Origin: Polaribacter sp. KT25b
Lineage (GTDB): Bacteria; Bacteroidota; Bacteroidia; Flavobacteriales; Flavobacteriaceae
Direction of reading: 5' to 3'
Assembly: GCF_900105145.1 (NCBI RefSeq)
Contig: NZ_LT629752.1
Span: 3,353,501 to 3,417,500 of the forward strand
Length of the DNA stretch: 64,000 nt
Shown here: in pieces, positions 1 through 9,067 of the stretch
Position numbering within the stretch: the first letter of the stretch is position 1
Layout: every line of letters begins with the position of its first letter
Program-made: the position numbers and the translations under genes
The notes under the pieces: model-generated
Databases searched by the model: none
Seen by the model: only the letters and a program-made list of their open reading frames with translations
What the model was told of the DNA's origin: nothing

Positions 1-3000
1 CTTAATATCGATAGATTTTCCTCCATTTTTAACAACCATTTTACCAATAGACAACAAACTAAAAGCGGTAGTTTGAGTGCTCATATAGTTGTTACTAGAC
101 AATTCTTTGGTAATTGATTTGGCAACATCTTTTGCGTTTTTATTATTTGTTAACAGCATGGTTTCTAAAGCCATCGCTCTATTTCTAGTTTCTGAACCAT
201 AATTGTAATAATTATAACCAGAGAAATTTAAATTGGCCGAATTCATAATTTCTTCACCTGCTTCTTTTTGTCCAACCAAAGCATACGTTGCAGCTAATCT
301 CCATTTTGCTTCGTTAGAAATTTGCTTAAATTCTCGCAATCTGTTCATGGCAGATAAATCTGGATTAGCCGCTAAAGCCAACGTGTATAATCTGTAAGCT
401 TGTTCTAAATCGGATGAATATGTATTGTAACCTTGTCGCCAATTTCGTGCTGCTTTTTTCTGATATTCTATAAAATTACTCTTAAATGTAAGTGGCAAAA
501 CAAATCCTTTTTTTTCTGCTTCTAGTAAAAAATGACCAGCGTAACTTGTTCCCCAATCATCAACATCATTTTCTCCCATCCAATAACTTAAACCTCCGTT
601 TGCTTTTTGAAAATTACCTAAACGCTGAATTCCGTTTTCTATATTTTTTTGAATTTCCTTCTTTTTATCCGAAGTTAAATCGAAAATATCATTCAAAAAT
701 AATTGAGGAAAAACGCTCGACGTTGTTTGCTCTACACAACCATGTGGATATTGAATTAAATAGGCTAATCTGCTAGAAAAATTGATAGACGGAATTGTAG
801 ATAACTCCAGAATTGCAGCATTAGAATCTTCTACTCCAAAAGTGTCAAAATTGATCGTTTGTGTTTGATTTCCTTCTACCGTTTTATCAATTAATTTTGA
901 TGTAATTAAATTCGGATTTACAACATCCAATTCAATTTTATGGGTAGATTTTTCGCCATTTCCTGTTGCAATAATTTCAACAGAATTGATGCCATTTGCT
1001 TTTAAAACATCCAACTCAAAATAGACCATTTTCTCATCTGGTTTGTCAAAATTGATTGTTTGCGTTTTGTTGCCAATAATTTTAATTCCGTTGGATGTTT
1101 TTACTTCAATCTTAACATTTTTCACTTTTTTATGCATTGCAAAAACAGCAACTGGCAACGTAACTTTTTCTTTTGGCGATAATTTTCTTGGCAAAGAAGC
1201 CAATACCATTAAAGGTTTTAAAACCGGAACAGATTTTTCTGCATTTCCAAAAGCTTCATTATTAATATCTCCAGCAACAACCATCGTTCTAACAGCACCA
1301 ATATAATTTGGCAAGGTAATTTTATGCGATTTTGTTTTTCCTTTTTCTAGAAAAAACGGACCTAAATAAGTTACAACAGGTTTAAATCTGTTTGCTTTTT
1401 GGTTTTTCCCTTTTGATAAACTTCCATCTCCACCAATCGCAAAAACTTGATCTACACTTCCGGAATATGCACCGATTACATCATCAAAAATATCCCACGT
1501 TTTTACACCTAAAGCTTCTCTTTGGTAAAAAACATCAAAGGCATTTGGTGTTTTAAATCGTGTTAAATCTAATAATCCTTCTTCAACAATTGCCAAGGTA
1601 TACGTCATTTCTTTGTTGTTTTTTTCTGATATTTTTACAACAAACTCCTTTTCTGGCGCAACTTCTTTTGGCATCACAATTTGTGGCTCTAATTTAGTAG
1701 CAGCATCTTCTACGAAAATCGGAATTGTTCCATACAATCTAATTGGCAAATCGTTTTCTGAAACTTGATGTGGTTGCAATAAAGAAATGTTTACAAACAC
1801 ATTTGGCGCCATGTTTTTGTTAATCGGGATTTCTACAGAAGTCGTTCCTTTTGTAGTTTTAACCCATTTTGTTTCCAAAACTTTTGTGCCATTTTCAATA
1901 CTGATTAATGCGCGACCTTCACTTCCTGATGGAAATGTAATTTTTGCAGTTTCGCCAACATTATACTTTTCTTTATCCGCAGAAAACACTAACATTTTTG
2001 CAGCTTCTTTATCGCCAGAACTTGAATTTTGCCACCAATTTTTATAGAAATAAGCAGTTCTTCCTGTTGAATGTCCGCTTTTTTTATCAATAACTCTTAT
2101 TAAATATCGACCTCTATCTCTTTCTGGAATATGCAATTTAAAACTTCCTTCTCCTTTTGAATTTGTACTAATTGTAGAAGTTAAATACGGTTTATGATAC
2201 GTGCTAGAAGTATATCTCGATAAATTATCTTCGGATGAACTCCACCACCAACGCCATTCAATTTTATAAATTTCTACTTCTAATTCGTCTCTTTGAACTG
2301 GATTTCCTTTTTCATCTACAGAAATCACTGAAAAAGTTTGATTTTCATCCGTAAAAAAAGAACCATATCTATTTCCTTCTGGTGATTTTAGTCCTACAAA
2401 AGAATTAAAAGGAGCGTATTTTTTAGAAAATGCATCCATAGAAAAATCGCCACCATTTTCAAAAGCTCTAACCAAAAACTGAACATTTAACATTCCTGGA
2501 GCATTTTTATCAATCGTTAAATTACTCTTGATTTTTGCAAATCCGTTTTCATCTAATTTACCTTCAAAAACAGTCAATTCTTCGGATTCAAAAGTTCTTG
2601 ATGGATCAGAAAAAACATACTTTTCGTAATTTTTAAAACTGTAATTTGTAGAAGAAACCTTTGCTTTCACTTCCGCTTTTAGGTTTTTAGCAGGCGTTCC
2701 GTGCAACCATTTTACATCTAACGTTCCGTTAATTGGTTTTTTACTGGTTAGGATTTCATCATCAAAATCAATCTTAATTTTTAAGCGATTTGGTTTTACT
2801 GTTTCAATCTTTAAGTATTTGTAGAATTTTGCACCACCAACAGAAACTTTGACTGAATAAGTTCCCGTTTTTGATTCTGGCAACGTAGTTACTTTAAAAG
2901 TATAAAAATTATGTAGATTTTCTGAGGCTACTTTTTTATAAATTAATTTCCCACTCGGATCGGTAACTTCCATTTTTACAGGATGATTTTTCGGCAATTT

Positions 3001-4941
3001 ATTATCAGCATCATTCAGTACAAAAGTTAAATGCAAAGAATCTCCAGGTCTCCAAACGCCTCGTTCTCCATAAATATAGCCTTTTAAGCCTTTTTGAGTT
3101 TTGCTTCCAGAAACATCAAACTTACTTAATGATAGAGAATTACCATCCAACAACCTTAAATATGCTTTATTTTTTCCTTTAGAAACGATTGCAAATGCTG
3201 CATTCTTTTTTGATTTGATGGAAACAAATCCATCAATATTTGTGTTTTTTGATGCGATTTCTTGTTGCTGAAAATTGAACAATCTTACAGTTGCCTCCGC
3301 TTCAGGATTTGTGTTTAAAATGTTAGTAACAGCAAAGAAATACGTGTTATCTGTTCCTTTTTTGGCAATTACACCCAAATTAGAAGCCAACAAATTTTGA
3401 GAAATTATTCTGCCTTCATTATAATATGCGTCATAACATGGATTATTTCTCTGACTCCAATTATAACTATAGTTTTTGTAGCTATATAATTTATCATCCC
3501 AATACAATTCTTCTCGTTTTTCTTCATCGTCAAATTCATTAAAATTAAAATCTCTGTCTTCAAAATTGTCATTATTTTCTGTTGAAGATGTATTTTCTGA
3601 GCAATCATAAAGCGCCTGATTTTTATTAAAACTAAGCTCAATTCTATAAATTGCACCAGGTTCTGTAGCAACCATTTTAGAAATATCTACACTAAAAGCT
3701 TTCCATTTTTGGGTGTTATTTTCTTTTTTATCAATTAATGTAATTGTTTGTTTTGCAACACGTCTACCCACTCTTTTTATTGCATAATTACTATTGCTAT
3801 TTATGTCCTCTTCTTGCAAAAACTGTAATATATTTTTATGATAAATTTTTATAACTCTAACATCAACTTCTTTTACGTTTACTGCTTCAAAATTGAATTT
3901 TAAATCTTTGGAATTTGGTAATATTGTTCCGTTACTAATTGCTCTAATCTCAGGTTTTTTCTGCTCGAAAGAAATCGTTTCTGTATAGGTGTTTTTGAGT
4001 TTATATTCATCAGAATTTTGAATTCCTTGAAAAACTGATACCAAAATAGCTCCTTGAAATCTAGCTTCTGAGAAAATTTTTATTTCATTTCCATCAACAA
4101 TAAAACGAGGAGTTTTTACATTTTCTACAGTGATTAAACCATCAAAATTTTGTTGTTTTTTTAGCGCATCAGAAAAATTAATAGAAATATATTGTTCATT
4201 TTCATTATATATTTTTACACTTAAAACTTTAAAATTATTTTTACTTGGGATGCTAATTTCGTTTTCACCTTTTGAATCAGCATTTATTGAATTTCCATTC
4301 CAACTAATTGCTAATTTACTTTCTTCTTCAAAACGTTGAATACTGTCTATTTTGAATTCAAAAACCCTGTTGTTTTTATACGATTCGTTCCAAACTATTT
4401 TTTTGGATGTTCCTTTTTGTGAAGCATTTAAAAGCTTTTTAGCATTCTCTAAAGAAATTACATCCGCAGAATTTACAACACCTTCTAAATATTGATATTC
4501 TTTAGAATACGATTGCAAAGCGCCTGTTTTAATCGTAAAATTAGGTGTAATCGTTTTAAACTGAAATGTGTAATCTTCAAATTCTTGAGGAATATTTTTA
4601 TAAAGTTTACCTAATTTTAAAGTAACTGTATATTCGGTATCTGCATCTAAATCTTCATCCGGAATAAAAACAAAAGCGTGTTTATTTAGTGTTTTAATCT
4701 TACCGTTTACAAAAGGTTTTATTGAAATTATATCCGAAGAAATATCTTGATCTGTTTCCCAATTTTCTACTTCTTTAGTTAGATTTACAGTAATTTTTTC
4801 TGTTTTAGAAACGATTCCTGATGTTGTATAACTTATATATTCTTTGAATTTATAAATATTATCTGTTTTAACATCTTCATTTTTACAAGAAAAAAATAGA
4901 AACAGAATTAAGAAAGCTGAGAGTAGGTTTTGGGTTTTCAT
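1..4941 (-). CDS. Alpha-2-macroglobulin family lipoprotein (partial, C-terminus beyond left edge)
   Basis: The frame runs open from an ATG at 4941 to the window edge, giving 1647 codons without a stop. The protein starts with a lipoprotein signal (hydrophobic stretch, then FFSC with Cys19), so it should be anchored in a membrane facing the periplasm. Residues 1402-1405 read CVEQ inside YPHGCVEQTTSS, the internal thioester motif that lets family members bind attacking proteases covalently. The following helical repeats (WMGENDVDDWGTSYAGHFLL, TTAFSLLSIGK) fit the alpha/alpha toroid of the thioester domain. Bacterial relatives (YfaS type) are thought to trap proteases and are often paired with penicillin-binding protein 1C; any such partner would lie left of the window. 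The last part of the toroid and the end of the gene are missing here. Several short plus-strand frames inside it are shadows. Confidence 0.93.
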   Translation of the reverse strand, partial: MKTQNLLSAFLILFLFFSCKNEDVKTDNIYKFKEYISYTTSGIVSKTEKITVNLTKEVENWETDQDISSDIISIKPFVNGKIKTLNKHAFVFIPDEDLDADTEYTVTLKLGKLYKNIPQEFEDYTFQFKTITPNFTIKTGALQSYSKEYQYLEGVVNSADVISLENAKKLLNASQKGTSKKIVWNESYKNNRVFEFKIDSIQRFEEESKLAISWNGNSINADSKGENEISIPSKNNFKVLSVKIYNENEQYISINFSDALKKQQNFDGLITVENVKTPRFIVDGNEIKIFSEARFQGAILVSVFQGIQNSDEYKLKNTYTETISFEQKKPEIRAISNGTILPNSKDLKFNFEAVNVKEVDVRVIKIYHKNILQFLQEEDINSNSNYAIKRVGRRVAKQTITLIDKKENNTQKWKAFSVDISKMVATEPGAIYRIELSFNKNQALYDCSENTSSTENNDNFEDRDFNFNEFDDEEKREELYWDDKLYSYKNYSYNWSQRNNPCYDAYYNEGRIISQNLLASNLGVIAKKGTDNTYFFAVTNILNTNPEAEATVRLFNFQQQEIASKNTNIDGFVSIKSKKNAAFAIVSKGKNKAYLRLLDGNSLSLSKFDVSGSKTQKGLKGYIYGERGVWRPGDSLHLTFVLNDADNKLPKNHPVKMEVTDPSGKLIYKKVASENLHNFYTFKVTTLPESKTGTYSVKVSVGGAKFYKYLKIETVKPNRLKIKIDFDDEILTSKKPINGTLDVKWLHGTPAKNLKAEVKAKVSSTNYSFKNYEKYVFSDPSRTFESEELTVFEGKLDENGFAKIKSNLTIDKNAPGMLNVQFLVRAFENGGDFSMDAFSKKYAPFNSFVGLKSPEGNRYGSFFTDENQTFSVISVDEKGNPVQRDELEVEIYKIEWRWWWSSSEDNLSRYTSSTYHKPYLTSTISTNSKGEGSFKLHIPERDRGRYLIRVIDKKSGHSTGRTAYFYKNWWQNSSSGDKEAAKMLVFSADKEKYNVGETAKITFPSGSEGRALISIENGTKVLETKWVKTTKGTTSVEIPINKNMAPNVFVNISLLQPHQVSENDLPIRLYGTIPIFVEDAATKLEPQIVMPKEVAPEKEFVVKISEKNNKEMTYTLAIVEEGLLDLTRFKTPNAFDVFYQREALGVKTWDIFDDVIGAYSGSVDQVFAIGGDGSLSKGKNQKANRFKPVVTYLGPFFLEKGKTKSHKITLPNYIGAVRTMVVAGDINNEAFGNAEKSVPVLKPLMVLASLPRKLSPKEKVTLPVAVFAMHKKVKNVKIEVKTSNGIKIIGNKTQTINFDKPDEKMVYFELDVLKANGINSVEIIATGNGEKSTHKIELDVVNPNLITSKLIDKTVEGNQTQTINFDTFGVEDSNAAILELSTIPSINFSSRLAYLIQYPHGCVEQTTSSVFPQLFLNDIFDLTSDKKKEIQKNIENGIQRLGNFQKANGGLSYWMGENDVDDWGTSYAGHFLLEAEKKGFVLPLTFKSNFIEYQKKAARNWRQGYNTYSSDLEQAYRLYTLALAANPDLSAMNRLREFKQISNEAKWRLAATYALVGQKEAGEEIMNSANLNFSGYNYYNYGSETRNRAMALETMLLTNNKNAKDVAKSITKELSSNNYMSTQTTAFSLLSIGKMVVKNGGKSIDIK

Positions 4942-5093
4942 AGTTGAAGCATTTTAAGCACAACTCAAAAATACACATTTAAATAGCTTAACATAAAGTA
5001 AATGAGAATTCGTTATGCTTTTTTTAGAATTTGAAGAAAATAAAAATGGTTCTTAACTCCCCAACCATAAAGCGTCAAAAATTCTAAATAAAT

Positions 5094-5282
5094 CTATCTC
5101 ATATCTGGAATATTATCTCCTTCAAAGAAATAAATTGGCACTTCTTCAAAAAAATGTGTTTTAAAGATCCCTTCTTGATGTATTAAGTGTAAAACACCTT
5201 CTTTAAAGCGGACAATTGTTGTTGTCTCATTTAAAATTCTACTTTCTTGAATTTCCATTCCTTTATATAATCTATTATACAT
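5094..5282 (-). CDS. Small hypothetical protein, 62 aa
   Basis: This is a 62-residue frame between the macroglobulin gene and tRNA-Cys, on the same strand as both. There is no signal peptide, membrane segment or metal motif. The sequence is a mix of charged and aromatic residues (GVLHLIHQEG, THFFEEVPIYFFEG) that could form a small alpha/beta fold. I do not recognise the family. It is supported only by its length, its place in an otherwise empty 450-base stretch and ordinary codon use, so it may or may not be translated. Confidence 0.45.
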   Translation of the reverse strand: MYNRLYKGMEIQESRILNETTTIVRFKEGVLHLIHQEGIFKTHFFEEVPIYFFEGDNIPDMR

Positions 5283-5353
5283 AATACTAATGAAGCCAAT
5301 TTGTACTTCGATTATATAACTAGATAATATTATTATTGTAACATTTTTTAAGA

Positions 5354-5390
5354 AAATAAAAAAAACGCTTCAATTTCTTGAAACGTTTTT
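5354..5390 (-). terminator. Terminator downstream of tRNA-Cys
   Basis: Read on the minus strand, the arms AAAACGTTTCAA and TTGAAGCGTTTT close a short GAAA loop with one mismatch. A run of T follows, as expected for an intrinsic terminator just after the tRNA. Confidence 0.75.
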
Positions 5391-5392
5391 CG

Positions 5393-5463
5393 AGGTGTCT
5401 AGCGGATTCGAACCGCTGTACATGGTTTTGCAAACCATTGCCTAGCCACTCGGCCAAGACACC
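5393..5463 (-). tRNA. tRNA-Cys (GCA)
   Basis: This is a 71-base cloverleaf on the minus strand without an encoded CCA. The acceptor arms GGTGTCT and AGACACC pair over seven bases and leave U as the discriminator base, the usual base for tRNA-Cys. The anticodon arm is ATGGT-TTGCAAA-ACCAT, which gives anticodon GCA. The T arm is AGCGG-TTCGAAT-CCGCT. A TTG-N19-TAAATTTG promoter lies upstream and a hairpin with a T-run follows. Confidence 0.96.
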
Positions 5464-5515
5464 TTTTTATTTTAAAACTAGTTCCCAATAAATTGGACAG
5501 TTGTTTTAAGGATTG

Positions 5516-5545
5516 CAAATTTACGCAAATTTACAAGTACTGCAA
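5516..5545 (-). promoter_or_regulatory. Promoter of tRNA-Cys, Bacteroidota type
   Basis: On the minus strand TTG (5545-5543) is followed by 19 bases and then TAAATTTG (5523-5516). This matches the Bacteroidota TTG / TAnnTTTG promoter and lies about 50 bases ahead of the tRNA. Confidence 0.65.
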
Positions 5546-5558
5546 GACTTTTTTTATT

Positions 5559-5915
5559 TTATCTTTTTTTTGTTAAAATAATTGCAACTTCTTCTACATT
5601 TCCGCCAATTGGTGGGTTTAGTTTTGCAACAGAAACAGTAGCTTTTTTAATCATTCTTAATTCTCTAAAAAAACGATTTAAAATTCTTTGCGCAACTTCT
5701 TCTAATAACTTAGACCTTATTGCCATTTCTTCTTTTACTATATAATTTAAATGAACATAATCTACAGTATCTACTAAATCATCGGTTTTAGACGATTTTC
5801 TTAAACTAGCCTTTACCTCGACATCAATTCTATATTCTGAACCTATTTTTGCTTCCTCTTCTAAACATCCATGATTTGCATAGAGTTTAATATTGTTTAC
5901 TTTAATTATTCCCAT
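5559..5915 (-). CDS. folB: Dihydroneopterin aldolase
   Basis: FolB cleaves 7,8-dihydroneopterin to 6-hydroxymethyl-dihydropterin and glycolaldehyde in folate synthesis, in the cytoplasm. The 118-residue length is normal. Visible family marks are the N-terminal GIIKVNNIKLYANHGCLEEE segment, LLEEVAQRI (the Glu near 73) and KLNPPIGGNVEEVAI, in which Lys98 is the likely catalytic lysine. The family forms an octamer of tunnel-shaped T-fold subunits. It is a single gene with no other folate gene beside it; tRNA-Cys follows on the same strand. Confidence 0.95.
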   Translation of the reverse strand: MGIIKVNNIKLYANHGCLEEEAKIGSEYRIDVEVKASLRKSSKTDDLVDTVDYVHLNYIVKEEMAIRSKLLEEVAQRILNRFFRELRMIKKATVSVAKLNPPIGGNVEEVAIILTKKR

Positions 5916-5974
5916 TTTGTATTTTAAAAGTGCAAATATACTTTTATTAACGGATTTTTATTAATTATAAGCCA

Positions 5975-6044
5975 GTTGTGTTAGTGATTGAAACGGCATC
6001 CTTTTTAAGAGGAACGAATAAAAAGATATAGTGTAAAGCACGAC
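5975..6044 (+). ncRNA. Candidate structured RNA element, copy 1 (Flavo-1-like)
   Basis: This intergenic element lies between two minus-strand genes. An outer stem GTTGTG (5975-5980) / CACGAC (6039-6044) encloses GATTGAAACGGCATC, a 7-bp stem CTTTTTA (6001-6007) / TAAAAAG (6019-6025) and then ATATAGTGTAAAGC. The same arrangement recurs at 46541-46645 and, with different bases, at 41366-41446. It may belong to the Flavo-1 class of conserved flavobacterial RNA structures. That assignment is from memory of the motif and is not tested; strand is assigned by analogy with the other copies. Confidence 0.5.
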
Positions 6045-6087
6045 TTTAATCTAGAATGCTTTCTAGATAAAGTAACACCCAAAAAAA

Positions 6088-6303
6088 TTAACTCGTAAAA
6101 AAGTCGAAAACGTTACTTATTGCACTTGTTTTGGTCTTATAAAACTCTGTATAAGTACAACGCTCGCAAGTTACGCTTGTGTATTTCTGATTTTGAATAT
6201 CAAAAATTTTAGATAATGTTCCGCCTGTTGCTCTTAACTCACCAATTTTATAGGTTTTATTATTGCATTTAGGACACGAGTAATTTCTTATTTGATTGCT
6301 CAT
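6088..6303 (-). CDS. Zinc-ribbon protein, 71 aa
   Basis: This small protein has two Cys pairs, C10-x2-C13 and C46-x2-C49, arranged as a zinc ribbon, with a central GTLSKIFDIQNQKYTSVTC segment. This pattern matches the small family annotated as nucleic-acid-binding zinc-ribbon proteins (Pfam zinc_ribbon_13 type). It has no signal peptide and is expected to be cytoplasmic. The role is unknown. It is transcribed away from glnS, and the two genes share a short divergent intergenic region. Confidence 0.8.
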   Translation of the reverse strand: MSNQIRNYSCPKCNNKTYKIGELRATGGTLSKIFDIQNQKYTSVTCERCTYTEFYKTKTSAISNVFDFFTS

Positions 6304-6380
6304 AATTTATAGTGTTTAATTATTAGAAGCTCAATTTAAGATTTTGTTACAAAGATTCCGCTGCTATAAAGTATTTTATG

Positions 6381-6388
6381 TAATTTTG
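6381..6388 (+). promoter_or_regulatory. Probable -7 box of glnS
   Basis: TAATTTTG matches the Bacteroidota TAnnTTTG box and lies 23 bases before the glnS start. I see no convincing TTG at the -33 position. Confidence 0.4.
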
Positions 6389-6410
6389 CAGCTTAATTTT
6401 TTCGAATAAA

Positions 6411-8099
6411 ATGATGTCTGAAGAGAAGAAATCGCTCAATTTTTTAGAGCAAATTATTGAAGAGGATTTGGCAAACGGAATGCCAAAAGAGGATTTACGT
6501 TTTCGTTTTCCACCAGAACCAAATGGATATTTGCACATTGGTCATACAAAAGCAATTGGAATTAGTTTTGGTTTGGGATTAAAATACAATGCGCCAGTAA
6601 ACTTGCGTTTTGATGATACAAACCCGGCAAAAGAAGAGCAAGAATATGTAGATGCAATTAAGGAAGATATTTCTTGGTTAGGATATTCTTGGGCAAATGA
6701 ATGTTATTCATCAGACTATTTTCAGCAATTGTTTGATTGGGCAGTTTTACTGATAAAAGACGGTAAAGCGTATGTAGATTCTCAATCTTCAGAAGAAATG
6801 AGAGTTCAAAAAGGTACGCCAACAGAAGTTGGAACAAATAGCCCTTTTAGAACTCGTTCTGTTGCAGAAAACTTAGAATTATTTCTAGGGATGAAAGACG
6901 GAAAATTTAAAGAAGGTGAACATACTTTGCGTGCAAAGATTGATATGGAATCTCCGAATATGTTAATGCGTGATCCCTTAATGTACAGAATTATGTACAA
7001 ATCTCATCATAGAACTGGTGATGATTGGTGCATTTACCCAATGTATGATTGGACACATGGTGAGAGTGATTATATTGAACAAATTTCGCACTCTTTATGT
7101 TCTTTAGAGTTTAAACCTCATAGAGAATTATACAATTGGTTTAGAGATCATATTTTTGATTTTAGTAAATCGGAATATCCAAATCCACCAAAACAACGTG
7201 AATTTTCTCGTTTAAATTTAAGTTACACCATTATGAGTAAACGTAAGTTACTTAAATTGGTAGAAGAAAATATTGTTGCTGGTTGGGACGACCCTAGAAT
7301 GCCAACAATTTCTGGTTTAAGAAGACGTGGTTACACGCCTGCTGCTATTAGAAGTTTTGTAGAAACTGTTGGGGTTTCTAAACGTGAAAACATTATTGAT
7401 GTTGCTCTTTTAGAGTTTAAAATTAGAGAAGATTTAAACAATACAGCTAAAAGAGTTATGGGAGTTTTAGATCCTGTAAAAGTAATTATCGATAATTATC
7501 CAGAAGGAAAAGAGGAAATGCTAGATGCTAGCTATAATGATTATGAAGAAGGTTTTGGCAGCAGAGAAGTTCCTTTTTCTAGAGAAATTTATATTGAAAG
7601 AGAAGATTTTAGAGAAGAAGCGAATAAAAAATTCTTCCGTTTAAAATTAGGTAAAGAAGTTCGTTTAAAAAATGCATATTTTATTACAGCTACAAGTTGT
7701 GAAAAAGATGAAAATGGAGAAATTACCGTAATTCATTGTACGTATGATCCGTTAACAAAATCTGGAATGGATACAGAAGAAAGTAAACGTAAAGTAAAAG
7801 GTACATTGCACTGGGTTTCTGTAAAACACGCTATTAAAGCAGAAGTTAGAGCTTACGACAGATTGTTTTTAGATGAAGCACCAGATTCTCATAAAGACAA
7901 AGATTATATGGAATTTGTAAACCCAAATTCTTTAGAAATTATAGAAGCTTATTTAGAACCAAGTTTACAAAATGCAACAATTGGAGAACGTTTCCAGTTT
8001 CAACGTTTAGGTTATTTTAATGTAGATGATGATTCTACTACAGACAATTTAGTATTCAACAAAACGGTTGGTTTACGTGATTCTTGGGCAAAAAAATAA
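6411..8099 (+). CDS. glnS: Glutaminyl-tRNA synthetase
   Basis: The enzyme charges tRNA-Gln with glutamine in the cytoplasm. It is a class I synthetase of normal length (562 aa). The ATP-site signature HIGH is at residues 42-45 in PPEPNGYLHIGHTKA, and the KMSKS-like loop is MSKRKL from residue 275. The C-terminal third is the beta-barrel anticodon-binding region. Two ATG codons stand in tandem at 6411 and 6414 and either could be the start. PPEPNGYLHIGH is typical of GlnS, as distinct from the Glu enzymes. The DUF6370 remnant follows in the same frame directly after the TAA stop. Confidence 0.97.
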   Translation: MMSEEKKSLNFLEQIIEEDLANGMPKEDLRFRFPPEPNGYLHIGHTKAIGISFGLGLKYNAPVNLRFDDTNPAKEEQEYVDAIKEDISWLGYSWANECYSSDYFQQLFDWAVLLIKDGKAYVDSQSSEEMRVQKGTPTEVGTNSPFRTRSVAENLELFLGMKDGKFKEGEHTLRAKIDMESPNMLMRDPLMYRIMYKSHHRTGDDWCIYPMYDWTHGESDYIEQISHSLCSLEFKPHRELYNWFRDHIFDFSKSEYPNPPKQREFSRLNLSYTIMSKRKLLKLVEENIVAGWDDPRMPTISGLRRRGYTPAAIRSFVETVGVSKRENIIDVALLEFKIREDLNNTAKRVMGVLDPVKVIIDNYPEGKEEMLDASYNDYEEGFGSREVPFSREIYIEREDFREEANKKFFRLKLGKEVRLKNAYFITATSCEKDENGEITVIHCTYDPLTKSGMDTEESKRKVKGTLHWVSVKHAIKAEVRAYDRLFLDEAPDSHKDKDYMEFVNPNSLEIIEAYLEPSLQNATIGERFQFQRLGYFNVDDDSTTDNLVFNKTVGLRDSWAKK

Positions 8100-8312
8100 A
8101 CAATAATCGCAGAATTTTCTTGTGAACAATGTCAGTTTGAATTAGATTCAGAAAACGGATGCAGTTTAGCTGTTCGTATAGATGATAAAGTCTATTTTGT
8201 TGAAGGTTTTAAAATTGATGATTTTGGCGATGCATATGACAAACACACTGGTTTTTACAAAGTAATAAAAAAAGGTGAAGTTGTTGCTTCTTATATAAAG
8301 TTGGTTGATTAA
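8100..8312 (+). pseudogene. DUF6370 domain remnant without start codon
   Basis: After the glnS TAA the same frame stays open for 70 codons to a TAA at 8310-8312. The peptide (AEFSCEQCQF, NGCSLAVRIDDKVYFVEG, KIDDFGDAYDKHTGFYKVI) matches what I know of DUF6370, a small secreted Bacteroidota family with CxxC and GC motifs. Family members normally begin with a signal peptide. Here the mature domain looks complete, but there is no ATG or GTG in frame and no signal sequence, so it is most likely a 5'-deleted copy joined to the end of glnS. Readthrough of the TAA, or use of an ATA/ATC start, are less likely alternatives. Confidence 0.6.
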
Positions 8313-8330
8313 TCAACTCCTTTTTAAAAT

Positions 8331-8373
8331 AAAAATATAGCTTGCCTTTTTAAAAAAGGCAAGCTATATTTTT
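8331..8373. terminator. Bidirectional terminator after glnS
   Basis: A perfect long inverted repeat: AAAAATATAGCTTGCCTTTTT on the left and its complement on the right, with a three-base centre. The ends are A/T runs, so it can end transcription from both the glnS side and the convergent DUF2007 gene. Confidence 0.85.
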
Positions 8374-8437
8374 GTGTTATATTTTTTCAATTCGGTATAT
8401 CGATTACTTTTCAGTTTTATGTATGTTTTTAATTTGT

Positions 8438-8644
8438 TTAAGTTTGATTAATTTGACTTAAAATTTCTTTAACCTTTTCGGAATCTACTTCAGAAATCTG
8501 AAGTTCAACTGAAGATATTTGTGGCATTATTTGAGTTGAAAATTGATTTCGCAAATAGCACTTAACTCCTTCTGATTCTAATCTACCCTTTAAAATAAAT
8601 ATTTCAGATTCATTATTAGACTTTTTAATTGTAATTAAGCTCAT
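8438..8644 (-). CDS. DUF2007-type small protein
   Basis: A 68-residue protein with the pattern of the DUF2007 family (putative signal-transducing proteins): an N-terminal strand, a helix carrying GRLESEGVKCYLRN, a central strand VELQISEVD and a C-terminal helix VKEILSQI. It folds like a small ferredoxin-like alpha/beta unit and has no export signal. The biochemical role is unknown. It converges with glnS across a shared terminator. Confidence 0.7.
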   Translation of the reverse strand: MSLITIKKSNNESEIFILKGRLESEGVKCYLRNQFSTQIMPQISSVELQISEVDSEKVKEILSQINQT

Positions 8645-8976
8645 CTTTTCATTTGTTTAAATTAGTATTTTGGGTAAAATATAAAAATCCTTATCTTAAT
8701 TTTTAAAGTTACATAAATATATCAAGGATTTAAAGTTTAAAATTTGATTTATTTTATAATGAACCCACAATTTCCCCCAACATTATTTATTCTAAACTAC
8801 GAATTACAACTACTTTTAAAAGATTATTACTCTCCTTATCAGTAAAACAACTTGATATTACATTTATTTTTATCTAAAAATTATTCAGCTATTTTACAAA
8901 AACAGCTTCTTCTTTGCTTAAAAACTTGTAAATTATTAAAGATATGATAATAGCAAATAAATAAACTAAAGCACTA
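8645..8976. other. Intergenic region upstream of rplM
   Basis: About 330 very AT-rich bases between the divergent DUF2007 and rplM genes. I see no frame worth calling, no RNA gene and no repeat. Its right end leads into the rplM promoter. Confidence 0.6.
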
Positions 8977-9007
8977 TTTGTCAATCAAATAAATAATAGT
9001 ACATTTG
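8977..9007 (+). promoter_or_regulatory. Promoter of rplM-rpsI
   Basis: TTTG at 8977-8980, 19 bases, then TACATTTG at 9000-9007. This is the clearest match to the Bacteroidota TTG / TAnnTTTG promoter in the window. It implies a leader of about 50-55 bases before the rplM ATG. Confidence 0.75.
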
Positions 9008-9067
9008 CACTCCTTTTTTAAGGAAAAGTTAAATATTATTAATAAGACAAAAACTAATAGTGTAATT

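Noticed and set aside
492..4339. Several short plus-strand frames over the macroglobulin gene
   Set aside because: They lie opposite a long conserved reading frame and resemble no protein; they are shadows.
6050..6067. TCTAGAA/TTCTAGA hairpin after RNA-like element copy 1
   Set aside because: A 7-bp stem with no T-run on either strand; not convincing as a terminator.
9005..9067. Longer L13 reading from TTG at 9005
   Set aside because: The TTG is part of the -7 promoter box, so it precedes the transcript; the N-terminus from ATG 9068 matches L13.
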